The notes: generated from the sequence alone by a model not told the origin. 16,958 nt of DNA from DASYZQ01 sp035946175 (GCA_035946175.1 DASYZQ010000009.1:1-16958), one strand, 5' to 3'. Counted from the first letter of the stretch, positions 1 to 7,124 are shown. Program-made: numbers and translations.

Positions 1-2
1 TC

Positions 3-125
3 ACCCACAACCAGTTCATTGGCGAGAAGCTCGAGGAGATAGCTGGTCAGTTTGAACAATACATTGCCGGGCACGTGTTTGCGTATGAGCTACTTGGGCT
101 CAGGGCTGACGTGGCGCAAGATTAA
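3..125 (+). CDS. 3' end of an unrecognised protein gene (partial)
   Basis: The third + frame is open from the window edge to a TAA at 123-125 and gives 40 residues ending in LLGLRADVAQD. The piece looks like a soluble helical C-terminus: it has acidic and basic residues in register (EKLEEI) and ordinary codon use. An overlapping 64-codon ORF in another frame (52-246) is tryptophan-rich and has no ribosome binding site, so I prefer this frame. I do not recognise the family. The start and most of the gene lie to the left of the window. Confidence 0.55.
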   Translation, partial: THNQFIGEKLEEIAGQFEQYIAGHVFAYELLGLRADVAQD

Positions 126-446
126 GTGGGAGGTGTATAGATGGGATGAATCATGGGAGGGCATGGGGATGGTATTCTGTCTGTGGTTATATCGCGTCTT
201 ATTTATTGATGCTCTAGCTTACCATCTGATGGTTAGCCTTGCCTAGTGAAATGATTTTTACTGCGTACTTCCTACTGGGGGTTAACCACCTATTGAAGTG
301 GTAGTTAGATGTGATAGGGTATAGGATCGAGAGGAGAAGCCTACCTCAAACCTCATAGCGAAGCCAGCAAAGATGATGCATAACTTGACTCGACAACCGA
401 ACGGCCCCCTACACTTATGTATACAGTTTAAAGGAAGGCTCATGCG
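126..446. other. Intergenic region upstream of the NUDIX gene
   Basis: This 321-bp stretch has no convincing gene. A weak imperfect inverted repeat (ACCAC at 285-289 against GTGGT at 298-302) lies in its middle without a T-tract, so I do not call it a terminator. The right end holds the probable NUDIX promoter and the ribosome binding site AAGGAAGG at 431-438. Nothing else stands out. Confidence 0.5.
385..415 (+). promoter_or_regulatory. Probable promoter of the NUDIX gene
   Basis: TTGACT (385-390) is followed 19 bp later by TACACT (410-415). Both are close to the sigma-70 hexamers, but the spacer is 2 bp longer than ideal. A start near 422 would leave a leader of about 25 nt containing the AAGGAAGG ribosome binding site. 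Confidence 0.4.
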
Positions 447-944
447 ATGAAAACTGTAAAAAGCTCTGACATACACGGCAAGCAATACGTTGTACCGGTT
501 GACCGATTAGTCTGGCGACCTGCTGCCTATGCAATCGTTATCCATGACGGTAAAATACTGCTAACCAAACAGCACAAGGCTCTCCACTTGCCAGGTGGCG
601 GTATCGAGCTGGGAGAGATGCCCGAAGATGGAGTAGTGCGAGAAGTTAAAGAGGAAACTGGACTGGACGTCAGCAAACCACAATTGGTAGGCTCTATATC
701 CGGTTTTTTTACAGTGACTAGTGAGCTGACTCCCGACACTCAACACGTACATTCAATATTGTTGTACTACCAATGTGACTTGGTTGGCGGTGAATTGTCT
801 ATCGATGGATTCGAGGACGACGAGAAGATCGTTGGCGACATGCCCGAATGGGTACCCACCAAGCAGTTAGACTATATCGTGGCAGGCAGTACCGTTGACT
901 GGCGCGGCATCGTTAAAAGGTTGCTGAAGCGTAAGGCAGGCTAA
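447..944 (+). CDS. NUDIX family hydrolase
   Basis: This 165-residue protein carries a perfect Nudix box at residues 51-73 (G-x5-E-x7-REV-x-EE-x-GL), with the metal-binding REVKEE helix intact. Family members cleave nucleoside diphosphates linked to another group (damaged dNTPs, nucleotide sugars, capped RNA). The substrate cannot be told from sequence; the short single-domain form would suit a house-cleaning pyrophosphatase, which is an inference. The start at 447 follows AAGGAAGG (431-438) at a good distance; an out-of-frame ATG at 442 is closed after two codons. The gene converges on uvrC with 17 bp between the stop codons. Confidence 0.92.
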   Translation: MKTVKSSDIHGKQYVVPVDRLVWRPAAYAIVIHDGKILLTKQHKALHLPGGGIELGEMPEDGVVREVKEETGLDVSKPQLVGSISGFFTVTSELTPDTQHVHSILLYYQCDLVGGELSIDGFEDDEKIVGDMPEWVPTKQLDYIVAGSTVDWRGIVKRLLKRKAG

Positions 945-961
945 CGTTGGGCCTTTGCTGC

Positions 962-2467
962 TTACTGTCCACTGTGGCCGCCGAGCTGATGAAACTCGTG
1001 GGATATAGCTTTTGCCTTCTTTATGCCAATAACTGCAGCCAATTCGGCTCCTGTCGCCTGCTTAATCCCTCTCGTTGAGCCAAACGATTTCAAAAGCTTT
1101 CTACGAGTGGCTGGTCCGATACCCGGGATAGTATCAAGCTGGCTGGCCGTCTGGCGCTTGGTCTTAAGAACAGTGTGGTAACTAACGGCAAAGCGATGTG
1201 ACTCATCGCGAACCCGCTGCAATAATTTCACAATATCAGAACTCTTCGGCAGGAGGATAAGGCGAAAATCGCTATTGTCATGACTCAGCGCATTCTGCAT
1301 CTGCAGCGCCGAGTCAGCCACAAGAACATCTGACTGCGACATATGCACGACTATTTCTTCTTCGCGTTTGGCGAGCCCGATCATTGGACGCTGCACTCCA
1401 GCGGCATCACGGGCAGCAATAGCGGCCGTAAGCTGACCTTTGCCACCATCAATCAGAAATAGATCAGGCAATCCCCACTGCTTTTGGTGTCGTAAGCGGC
1501 GTCGGATTACTTCATTCATATGGGCGAAGTCGTTGTTGCCCGGGATACGCATTTTGAATTTTCGGTAGGCCGCTTTATCCGGAATACCATTAGTGAATAC
1601 CACCATACTGGCAACAGTATCGCTCCCCTGCATATGACTTATGTCATAGCCTTCGATACGATGCGGGACATGATCCAAGCCGAGGAGCTCTGTTAAGCCT
1701 TGTAGCCCTCGGTCCTTGCTGATATCCAGAAACTCTTTGTCCGAAAAAATGATCTGCTTGGATAGAGCCTTCAGGCTATAATACTGATCACGCAGCTGAG
1801 CAGCCTGCTCAAACTGCTGCCTCTCGGCAGCACGTTGCATGTCCTTTTCTATTTTGGCGAGTACCTTTTGTCGGTTCCCTTGTATGTAGGCGATCAGCTG
1901 CCTGAGATTCGCCCGATAATCACTGAGGCTCGTTTTGTCTTCTTCTAAACCCGGGCAAAGGCCCAGGTGATACTGCAGGCAGACCCGTTTGGGGATGATG
2001 CCCATATGTGTCGAGTAGGGGAAAACGCGGCGCAGACTTCGAAGCGCTCTCTTGACCTCCCAGCCATTGAAGTACGGTCCGAAGTAACGGGCATGATCAT
2101 CGAGCGGTCGCCTGGTAAAACTCACGGTCGGATGATCTGAATCATAGGTAATGCGTACATATAAACTGCTTTTGTCATCGCGCAGCAAAATATTGTAGCG
2201 TGGCATATAACGGCGGACCATCTCGGCTTCCAGAAATAGGGCGTCGAGCTCACTGTCAACAGTGATCCAATCGGTATCGGCAATTTCCGCGATGAGGATA
2301 TCAGTCTTAGGATCACGCTGCCGGCTTTTTTGAAAGTATTGTCGCACCCGGTTGCGCAGCACTGCGGCCTTGCCGATATAGATAATGTGTCCCTGTTTGT
2401 CTTTATGGAAATAAACGCCGGGTGCCGTAGGCAAATCCCTCAACTTTTTCTGCAAGCGTTCATTCAT
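962..2467 (-). CDS. uvrC: UvrABC excinuclease subunit C (short form)
   Basis: UvrC makes both incisions in nucleotide excision repair after UvrA and UvrB locate the lesion. The 501 residues show, in order: a GIY-YIG nuclease domain (GVY 17-19, YIG 30-32), a linker with CLQYHLGLC (163-171), a UVR helical hairpin that binds UvrB (about 203-236), an RNase H-like endonuclease domain (GYDISH with D275, LIDGGKGQ with D340, DESHRFA with H424), and a C-terminal tandem helix-hairpin-helix (about 443-490). It is roughly 100 residues shorter than the E. coli protein (610). Only two of the four cysteines that hold the Fe-S cluster in E. coli UvrC are present: C163 and C171, with H154 where the first would lie. 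The ATG at 2467 has no Shine-Dalgarno but lies 9 nt after TATAAT. It is last in the - strand unit, 24 bp after the MFS gene. Confidence 0.96.
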   Translation of the reverse strand: MNERLQKKLRDLPTAPGVYFHKDKQGHIIYIGKAAVLRNRVRQYFQKSRQRDPKTDILIAEIADTDWITVDSELDALFLEAEMVRRYMPRYNILLRDDKSSLYVRITYDSDHPTVSFTRRPLDDHARYFGPYFNGWEVKRALRSLRRVFPYSTHMGIIPKRVCLQYHLGLCPGLEEDKTSLSDYRANLRQLIAYIQGNRQKVLAKIEKDMQRAAERQQFEQAAQLRDQYYSLKALSKQIIFSDKEFLDISKDRGLQGLTELLGLDHVPHRIEGYDISHMQGSDTVASMVVFTNGIPDKAAYRKFKMRIPGNNDFAHMNEVIRRRLRHQKQWGLPDLFLIDGGKGQLTAAIAARDAAGVQRPMIGLAKREEEIVVHMSQSDVLVADSALQMQNALSHDNSDFRLILLPKSSDIVKLLQRVRDESHRFAVSYHTVLKTKRQTASQLDTIPGIGPATRRKLLKSFGSTRGIKQATGAELAAVIGIKKAKAISHEFHQLGGHSGQ

Positions 2468-2476
2468 ACTGTAGGT

Positions 2477-2482
2477 ATTATA
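2477..2482 (-). promoter_or_regulatory. -10 element for leaderless uvrC
   Basis: On the - strand the sequence reads TATAATacctacagtATG. A consensus -10 hexamer sits 9 nt before the uvrC start, in the short gap after the MFS stop codon, with no ribosome binding site between. Transcription would begin at or next to the ATG. No good -35 is visible. Confidence 0.5.
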
Positions 2483-2491
2483 CCCGGGCTA

Positions 2492-3841
2492 TTACCGGCC
2501 AGGCAGACGCTCGATGAAGAGATACGAGATAACTCCAGCCCCTATCGCCAATCCAGCGCATAGCACGATAGAGAAGTGGTAGACATGACCCACGCCGAGG
2601 AGTCCCAGCACCGCCACGACAATCAACCCGGCTGCGCGGGATACGGCATTGTTAATTCCTGAAGCTATGCCAGAATCTTTTTCGTCAACGGCCATCATAA
2701 CCGTAGTCGTCAGTGGAGCCACCGTCAATACTAAACCGATGCCGAAGAGTAGTACCCCTGGCATTACCCCGAATATGTAGCTACTGCCATGATGCAATCC
2801 ATACAAACTGGCAACACCAATACCTGTGATAATTGGTCCAGCGGTCATAAACAGGCGTGCTCCATACCGGCTGGCCAATTTGCCAGTCTGGCCCGCGAAG
2901 AAAAACATAAGTATGCTGATTGGCAACGTACTCAACCCGGTCTGCAGACTTGAATAACCAATTCGTTGCTGCATATAAATAACCAGCGACACAAGAAAAC
3001 CACTCAGCGCTCCGTACATGCCAAATGTCATAATGTTTGAACCGCTAAAATTACGGGAACGAAAGAGCTGCAGGGGCACCATCGGATCACGGCTGCGAGA
3101 TTCAATAAATAGAAAATACAGCCCGGCAGCAGCCCCAATAATCAACCCTGTTATAGGCAACGCCCGCCAATGATCCGCCGGTCCCTGAATAAGCCCATAG
3201 GTCAAACCAGCGAGTGAAACCAGAGCCATGCCTGCCCCGGGAATATCCACGTGACGTACCCGCGCGTCGCGACTTTCGGTAATTGAGGGCATTGCCGCCA
3301 TAAAACAAAGTGCTACCAGTGGTACATTAATTAGGAATATCCACCGCCAGCTGGCAACGTCCAAGATAATACCCCCGACCAGCGGGCCCAGTATCATGGA
3401 AATACTAAGCCAGGCTGTCCAGCGGCCAATGGCCTGACCCCTTTCAGCCCTACCAAAGTTAGTATTAATAACCGACAAACCGCCCGGCACGAGCAGTGCC
3501 CCGAAGACCCCTTGCACAATACGGAACACAACAAGCAACACCGCGTTCGGCGACAGCGCGCAAAGCAGCGAACCAACGCCAAATCCGAGCAGCCCCAATA
3601 AGTACACCCGCTTACGCCCAAATATATCACCAAGTGAACCACCGAGCAGTATAAGCGACGACAATGCGAGCATATACCCGTCGACGATCCACTGCAGTGC
3701 CGAAAAGCCGACGTGAAGCTGCGCCCCTATCTTTGGCAAGGCTAAATTAACGATCGTACCGTCTAAAAGCGCTACCGAGCTGCCCAGAATCGTAGCTACC
3801 AGCACAAACAGAAGGCGCCGCTTCGCAATAAAGTTATTCAC
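2492..3841 (-). CDS. MFS transporter, DHA2 (EmrB/QacA) drug exporter type
   Basis: This 449-residue, strongly hydrophobic membrane protein fits the 14-helix DHA2 class of proton-coupled drug exporters. Visible family motifs are LDGTIVNLALP (26-36, motif D1), GGSLGDIFGRKR (67-78, motif A in the loop between helices 2 and 3), an arginine in helix 4 (R107, motif B), and LGPLVGG (151-157, motif C of antiporters). It probably exports toxic or amphipathic compounds; the substrate is unknown. The start is a GTG at 3841 that overlaps the deformylase stop by 8 bp, so translation may be coupled. A TATAGT lies 8 nt upstream, inside the deformylase coding end. The exporter has no chromosomal partner here such as an EmrA-like adaptor, consistent with a single-membrane transporter. 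Confidence 0.93.
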   Translation of the reverse strand: MNNFIAKRRLLFVLVATILGSSVALLDGTIVNLALPKIGAQLHVGFSALQWIVDGYMLALSSLILLGGSLGDIFGRKRVYLLGLLGFGVGSLLCALSPNAVLLVVFRIVQGVFGALLVPGGLSVINTNFGRAERGQAIGRWTAWLSISMILGPLVGGIILDVASWRWIFLINVPLVALCFMAAMPSITESRDARVRHVDIPGAGMALVSLAGLTYGLIQGPADHWRALPITGLIIGAAAGLYFLFIESRSRDPMVPLQLFRSRNFSGSNIMTFGMYGALSGFLVSLVIYMQQRIGYSSLQTGLSTLPISILMFFFAGQTGKLASRYGARLFMTAGPIITGIGVASLYGLHHGSSYIFGVMPGVLLFGIGLVLTVAPLTTTVMMAVDEKDSGIASGINNAVSRAAGLIVVAVLGLLGVGHVYHFSIVLCAGLAIGAGVISYLFIERLPGR

Positions 3842-4568
3842 TACTATCTACTATACCCCCTCGTAGCGTTTTACCCTGTTTCAAAGCTTGCCAGCACGCT
3901 TGACTACAATGACGCCGCCAGTGTCGAAACGCCTTTCGGTAAGCAACTAGCTCCTCAGTATGTACCCAGTGACACTTACATTCGCTGCGTATACGATCAG
4001 GAAACCGGACGCCATCTAAATGATCAATCTCATGTTGTACGATGCGTGCCGTGAAGTCTTCGAATATTCGTTCAATTCGTTTTCCTTCTAGGGTGAATGC
4101 ACGGATTTTGACAGCAATCGGACGTCGTACCAGGCCACGTACAATGCCAGCCGAAAAGCACCCCTCCATCCCCTCTTCGGTTTCCCGGCTGCGCCAAACA
4201 ATCTTTGGATTTATGTAGTAGACGAGCTTACCGGGTTTTCTTCTATCTGCTTGTATCTCTGTATCGATAACTATAATACGTAGGCCGACACCGACCTGCG
4301 GCGCGGCCAGCCCTACCATGAGATAGGATCGCCGTCTCTGATTGCCAGAGCCTCGCTGTCCGGTCGCAGCAATCCGGAGACGCTCTATCGCCTGCTGTAC
4401 CACCTTCGATGATAGAGCCTCCTCCCTAATCGGCTGGGCAGGCTGACCCAGGCCCGGATCATCCACCGGTACCAGACCAAGGGCTTCCTCTTCAAGCATC
4501 AGGCGCTTATCTCCTGCTGTTAGCTCATAATGATCAAGTGGCAGGAGTAAGCCGGGACGCACAGGCAT
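3834..4568 (-). CDS. def: Peptide deformylase
   Basis: This metalloenzyme removes the formyl group from the N-terminal methionine of new proteins. All three signature motifs are visible: GLAAPQ (86-91), EGCFS (135-139, metal ligand C137) and QHEIDH (178-183, ligands H179 and H183, catalytic E180). At 244 residues it is longer than the usual 165-200. It has an N-terminal stretch of about 35 residues before the usual DDPGL...PI start region, and a basic tail rich in Trp, Cys and His (about 195-235) after the catalytic helix. The ATG at 4568 follows AAGAGG at 9 nt and overlaps the end of trhO by 35 bp. An internal ATG at 4499, 11 nt after AGGAG, is a reasonable alternative that would give 221 residues. 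Confidence 0.93.
   Translation of the reverse strand: MPVRPGLLLPLDHYELTAGDKRLMLEEEALGLVPVDDPGLGQPAQPIREEALSSKVVQQAIERLRIAATGQRGSGNQRRRSYLMVGLAAPQVGVGLRIIVIDTEIQADRRKPGKLVYYINPKIVWRSRETEEGMEGCFSAGIVRGLVRRPIAVKIRAFTLEGKRIERIFEDFTARIVQHEIDHLDGVRFPDRIRSECKCHWVHTEELVAYRKAFRHWRRHCSQACWQALKQGKTLRGGIVDSSE
3850..3855 (-). promoter_or_regulatory. Possible internal -10 before the MFS gene
   Basis: The - strand reads TATAGTagatagtaGTG: a -10-like hexamer 8 nt before the GTG start. It lies inside the deformylase reading frame, so coincidence is more likely here than at the intergenic examples in this unit. Confidence 0.3.
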
Positions 4569-5427
4569 CTGAGCAGGCCTCTTTACTATTTTTACAGCTC
4601 AAGCATATAAGGACGAGATTATTACAGCTTGGCACCGCACAGTTTTCGTAGTTACTCGTTGCTGAGTGGCAGTGGGTACATTCACCGATGTCTTTTGAGC
4701 TCTCCGAGAAACGCATATGCATACGTCCATCGAATACGTAGAGGGCACCCTCCCAAAGCCCTTTGTCGCCATACGCCTCACCATACTTCACAATGCCACC
4801 ATCCAGCTGATAGACTTCTTTGAACCCCCGTTGCTTCATTAATACGCTCAACACTTCGCAGCGAATACCACCTGTGCAATAGGTAACCACAGCTTTATCC
4901 TTGAGATCGTTATATTTTGGATCATCTAATTCTCTAACATAATCCCGGCTATGTCGTACATCCGGCACAACTGCGCCTTTAAATTTGCCGATAGCTGCCT
5001 CATAAGCATTGCGACCATCAAACAGCACAACATCGTACGGTCGATCAGCTATAAGCTGGTGGAGTTTCTGGGGGCTTAGATGTGTTCCACCCCCAACTAG
5101 GCCATGGTCATCAACCTGTAATTGGTCGGCTGCCCCAAAGGCAACAATCTCATCCCGTACTTTAACGCTGAGCTTAGGGAAATGTTCTACACTGCCATCC
5201 GACCATTTGAAAATCATATCCTTGAAAGGAGCGAACTGTTTCGTCTGCTTCACATAGGTCTTCAATGATGAGAGTTGACCACCGAGTGTCCCGTTTATGC
5301 CATGCTTAGAGATCAAAATTCGTCCACGCAAGCCTAAGTTCTCCCCCAATGTTTTCTGCCATAAACGCACCACGCCAGGATCGGAAATCGGCGTGAATTT
5401 ATAGTAAAGAAGTATCTTCTGAATCAT
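4534..5427 (-). CDS. trhO: tRNA uridine(34) hydroxylase TrhO (rhodanese-like, UPF0176)
   Basis: TrhO (YceA) proteins make 5-hydroxyuridine at the wobble position 34 of tRNA using oxygen. The 297 residues show the N-terminal acylphosphatase-like domain with the family motif HGINGTLGG (42-50), a rhodanese domain (about 130-225) with the active-site loop CTGGIRCE (catalytic C184), and a cysteine-rich tail (C250, C253, C263, C268, C275, C278, C285, C289) that may bind metal. It is about 50 residues shorter than the E. coli protein. The ATG at 5427 has no Shine-Dalgarno but lies 7 nt after TATACT. It overlaps def by 35 bp, pairing two translation-related functions. Confidence 0.93.
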   Translation of the reverse strand: MIQKILLYYKFTPISDPGVVRLWQKTLGENLGLRGRILISKHGINGTLGGQLSSLKTYVKQTKQFAPFKDMIFKWSDGSVEHFPKLSVKVRDEIVAFGAADQLQVDDHGLVGGGTHLSPQKLHQLIADRPYDVVLFDGRNAYEAAIGKFKGAVVPDVRHSRDYVRELDDPKYNDLKDKAVVTYCTGGIRCEVLSVLMKQRGFKEVYQLDGGIVKYGEAYGDKGLWEGALYVFDGRMHMRFSESSKDIGECTHCHSATSNYENCAVPSCNNLVLICLSCKNSKEACSDACASRLTPAT

Positions 5428-5434
5428 TGGTAGT

Positions 5435-5440
5435 AGTATA
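5435..5440 (-). promoter_or_regulatory. -10 element for leaderless trhO
   Basis: In the 18-bp gap between the ASCH gene and trhO the - strand reads TATACTactaccaATG. This puts a good -10 hexamer 7 nt before the start codon, with no ribosome binding site, which fits a leaderless transcript. Confidence 0.5.
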
Positions 5441-5445
5441 GCGTA

Positions 5446-5901
5446 TTAGCGATGATAGGGTTCCCCGATGGGAAGAATAAGTCTCTCGATTGCCGGGATG
5501 CAGAGCCAGGCTGCCATAGCGCCATAGCCTGCTTTGCTGATGTAAAAGGGTCGAACCGGCTGCACGTCTTCGAGGAACATGAGCAGGCAATAACGTTTAT
5601 CTTTGAAACGCTGGTAGTACCGTGGCAGGTCGCTGTCGGTGAGACCAATCCTTTCTCCATATTGTCGTAAAAGCCCATTAATTATGTTTGGGGTAAGATT
5701 TTCAAACTGCAAAATTTTGGAGACTGTTGCTTTCAGTACTATGGGCTCCCCGGAATCCTTGAAATAGATCGCATCCCCTGGGCTGATCTTGCCCCATGGC
5801 GCGCTGCGATTTTTATACCACCGTGATTCAATAGTCTTTTGACCACTGGCAATTTTCAGAGTTAACCCCCAATCCTTACTCATAATCGCTATATGGTCCA
5901 T
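5446..5901 (-). CDS. ASCH-domain protein (PUA-like fold)
   Basis: The 151 residues from the ATG at 5901 match the ASCH pattern. An N-terminal strand is followed by KDWGLTLKIASGQKTIESRWY, in which the K-I-x-S-G-x-K-T-I-E-x-R element is typical of the domain. Then come PWGKISPGDAIYFKDSG and a C-terminal KAGYGAMAAWL segment. ASCH domains are related to PUA RNA-binding domains, and some members are ribonucleases or amidohydrolases; the role here is unknown. The open frame extends up to 6000, but homology starts at MDHIAI and a TATTAT lies 6 nt before that ATG, so I choose 5901. It heads the - strand unit with trhO and def, which fits a role around RNA or translation (inference). Confidence 0.8.
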   Translation of the reverse strand: MDHIAIMSKDWGLTLKIASGQKTIESRWYKNRSAPWGKISPGDAIYFKDSGEPIVLKATVSKILQFENLTPNIINGLLRQYGERIGLTDSDLPRYYQRFKDKRYCLLMFLEDVQPVRPFYISKAGYGAMAAWLCIPAIERLILPIGEPYHR

Positions 5902-5907
5902 GCAAAG

Positions 5908-5913
5908 ATAATA
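5908..5913 (-). promoter_or_regulatory. -10 element for leaderless ASCH gene
   Basis: The - strand reads TATTATctttgcATG: a -10-like hexamer 6 nt before the chosen start, no ribosome binding site, no clear -35. It would drive the whole ASCH-trhO-def-MFS-uvrC unit. Confidence 0.45.
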
Positions 5914-5968
5914 GCGGAACTTCGGCTCCCGGCAGCTATTTATCGAGTATGCCCTGGCAGCAAGTAAA

Positions 5969-5977
5969 TGATATACT
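5969..5977 (+). promoter_or_regulatory. Extended -10 promoter of the membrane-protein gene
   Basis: TGATATACT is an extended -10 (TGn followed by TATACT at 5972-5977). Transcription would start near 5984 and leave a leader of about 28 nt that contains the GAGGG ribosome binding site at 6003-6007. It diverges from the ASCH promoter some 60 bp away. Confidence 0.5.
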
Positions 5978-6011
5978 AGCCTCAAATTAAAGGTGGGCAT
6001 GCGAGGGCAAC

Positions 6012-6509
6012 ATGGCTACTGATATCAAGACAATTAAGCTCTACATTGAGGAACAGAGACGGTATCACGACGAACTAACACTAGCCAACATAACAGCACG
6101 TGCCAAGATAATAACCTATACCGGTGCAGTATTGGCATTATTAGCGTTTCTATATGTGGGAGCCTTGGATTCACGTAAGACTGTTGCTCAAAAACTATTT
6201 ATTCCTCAACAACTATACGGAAAATTATTTTATTACTTTGGACTTTTTGCGGTCTTATACGCCCTAGGGAAACTTATTCACGGCTCACGGCCCAGCGGAA
6301 TTTGGACGGTAGCAGTTGAGTCAAAAGATGTGAGCACTGTCGAAACTATGTCTGAGGAAAGCTACTTAATAAAATTAAAAAACGACTATGAAGTCGCAAG
6401 AAAAAGTAACATCCAACAATATGATAGAAGACAGACAGCACTAGGGGATTCCTTCTACCCCATGTTGATGGGTGCTATAATATTAATAGTGCTTAGATAT
6501 TTTCAGTGA
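6012..6509 (+). CDS. Three-helix membrane protein of unknown function
   Basis: I do not recognise a named family. The 165 residues have a charged N-terminal helix (about 5-30), two hydrophobic helices close together (about 32-51 and 71-90), a long charged cytoplasmic helix (about 115-145), and a third hydrophobic helix at the C-terminus (about 147-163). This order of cytosolic helix, two membrane helices, long helix, last membrane helix recalls the general shape of SLATT- or PycTM-type pore-forming effectors. No nucleotide cyclase or sensor gene is nearby and no diagnostic motif is seen, so that is only a resemblance. The start at 6012 follows GAGGG at 4 nt. The base composition is more AT-rich than its neighbours. 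It is followed by a mini-ORF and a terminator, so it forms its own short transcript. Confidence 0.7.
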   Translation: MATDIKTIKLYIEEQRRYHDELTLANITARAKIITYTGAVLALLAFLYVGALDSRKTVAQKLFIPQQLYGKLFYYFGLFAVLYALGKLIHGSRPSGIWTVAVESKDVSTVETMSEESYLIKLKNDYEVARKSNIQQYDRRQTALGDSFYPMLMGAIILIVLRYFQ

Positions 6510-6535
6510 TAAGCAAAGAGATACAAGGAGGGTAT

Positions 6536-6574
6536 ATGGCAGCTAAACGAGATACATACGGCGCCGGGGTATAG
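6536..6574 (+). CDS. Possible 12-residue mini-ORF
   Basis: ATG at 6536 is preceded by a near-perfect Shine-Dalgarno, AAGGAGGG (6525-6532), at a rather short 3-4 nt spacing. It encodes MAAKRDTYGAGV and ends in TAG, just before an intrinsic terminator. It lies 26 bp after the membrane-protein gene on the same transcript. It could be a tiny protein, or the remains of a longer gene. No homology can be judged at this length. Confidence 0.3.
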   Translation: MAAKRDTYGAGV

Positions 6575-6580
6575 CCCAAT

Positions 6581-6600
6581 GAGCTCCGAAAGGAGCTTTT
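6581..6600 (+). terminator. Intrinsic terminator
   Basis: AGCTCC and GGAGCT form a perfect 6-bp stem (a flanking G-T pair makes 7) closed by a GAAA tetraloop and followed by TTTT. It ends the transcript of the membrane protein and mini-ORF. The other strand has no T-tract, so it works in the + direction only. Confidence 0.75.
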
Positions 6601-6675
6601 CTAAATCACGCTTATTACAGAACGAGGCGAAAAGTATTGAAACGGACTATGCGTTAATCCCAACTACGTAGGTCT

Positions 6676-6684
6676 TGATATAAT
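6676..6684 (+). promoter_or_regulatory. Possible antisense promoter
   Basis: TGATATAAT is a perfect extended -10 (TATAAT at 6679-6684), but no fitting -35 is present and no + strand gene follows. Transcription from here would run antisense to the 6700-7077 gene. Confidence 0.25.
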
Positions 6685-6699
6685 CTGCAAATGTAGCCA

Positions 6700-7077
6700 C
6701 TAAGGGGAGGATGGCGTCGGGCCTGCCTCACCCATAAGAGCGCTTCGTGCCAGAGCGATTACAGCCTGCTCTGAAAAAGCCGGGCACTCAGGAATATATG
6801 AATCATGACCAGCCCGAGGGACAATTCCGGGGCCGTTACACCTGCCGATACGATCCACGACTTTTGGCACTGCTGCTTGTATATGTTCTTGCATTGTCTC
6901 TGGGGGTAAAGGAGAAGCTTCCTGATCTATCATAAAGTCCTGAACCTCTATTACGGAGGCACTTGCGAATCCTTCCTCATCTTTGAAACTTAGCCCACCG
7001 CGCGTAGAATTGGTTCCAGCGAATGCAGTAACACTAGCACTTTCCGGGGTAACCTCACCGCAGAACTTACCCTTCAT
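6700..7077 (-). CDS. Unknown small protein; start region interrupted by an in-frame TGA
   Basis: I do not recognise this 125-residue product. The frame has a natural coding look (purine-rich first codon positions, mixed synonymous codons). The protein is acidic, with cysteines at 6, 80 and 97 and a helical middle, but no signal peptide or membrane helix. The ATG at 7077 has no Shine-Dalgarno. A much better start, ATG at 7119 with AGGAG 5 nt upstream and a good promoter, is in the same frame but meets TGA at 7090-7092 after nine codons. A third reading, ATG 7109, gives 11 codons whose TGA overlaps the 7077 ATG as ATGA, which could allow coupled re-initiation. The gene may therefore be broken, recoded, or translated from 7077. 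Confidence 0.5.
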   Translation of the reverse strand: MKGKFCGEVTPESASVTAFAGTNSTRGGLSFKDEEGFASASVIEVQDFMIDQEASPLPPETMQEHIQAAVPKVVDRIGRCNGPGIVPRAGHDSYIPECPAFSEQAVIALARSALMGEAGPTPSSP

Positions 7078-7124
7078 TGGACAAAATGTTCAAAACTCTG
7101 TCTGGCCATTAATTCGCATAATTA

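Noticed and set aside
52..246. 64-codon + strand ORF near the left edge
   Set aside because: It is rich in Trp and Met, has no ribosome binding site, and overlaps a better-looking frame ending at 125.
282..485. 67-codon - strand ORF upstream of the NUDIX gene
   Set aside because: It overlaps the NUDIX start and promoter, has an odd composition and no start signals.
933..956. AAGGC/GCCTT hairpin between the NUDIX and uvrC stops as a two-way terminator
   Set aside because: The stem is only 5 bp with a 13-nt loop and just three T follow on the + strand; too weak to call.
5902..6000. N-terminal extension of the ASCH protein to an ATG at 6000
   Set aside because: The extra 33 residues do not belong to the domain, have no ribosome binding site, and overlap the divergent promoter.
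6747..6935. 62-codon + strand ORF
   Set aside because: It is antisense to the 6700-7077 gene and has no ribosome binding site; the - strand frame has the more natural codon pattern.
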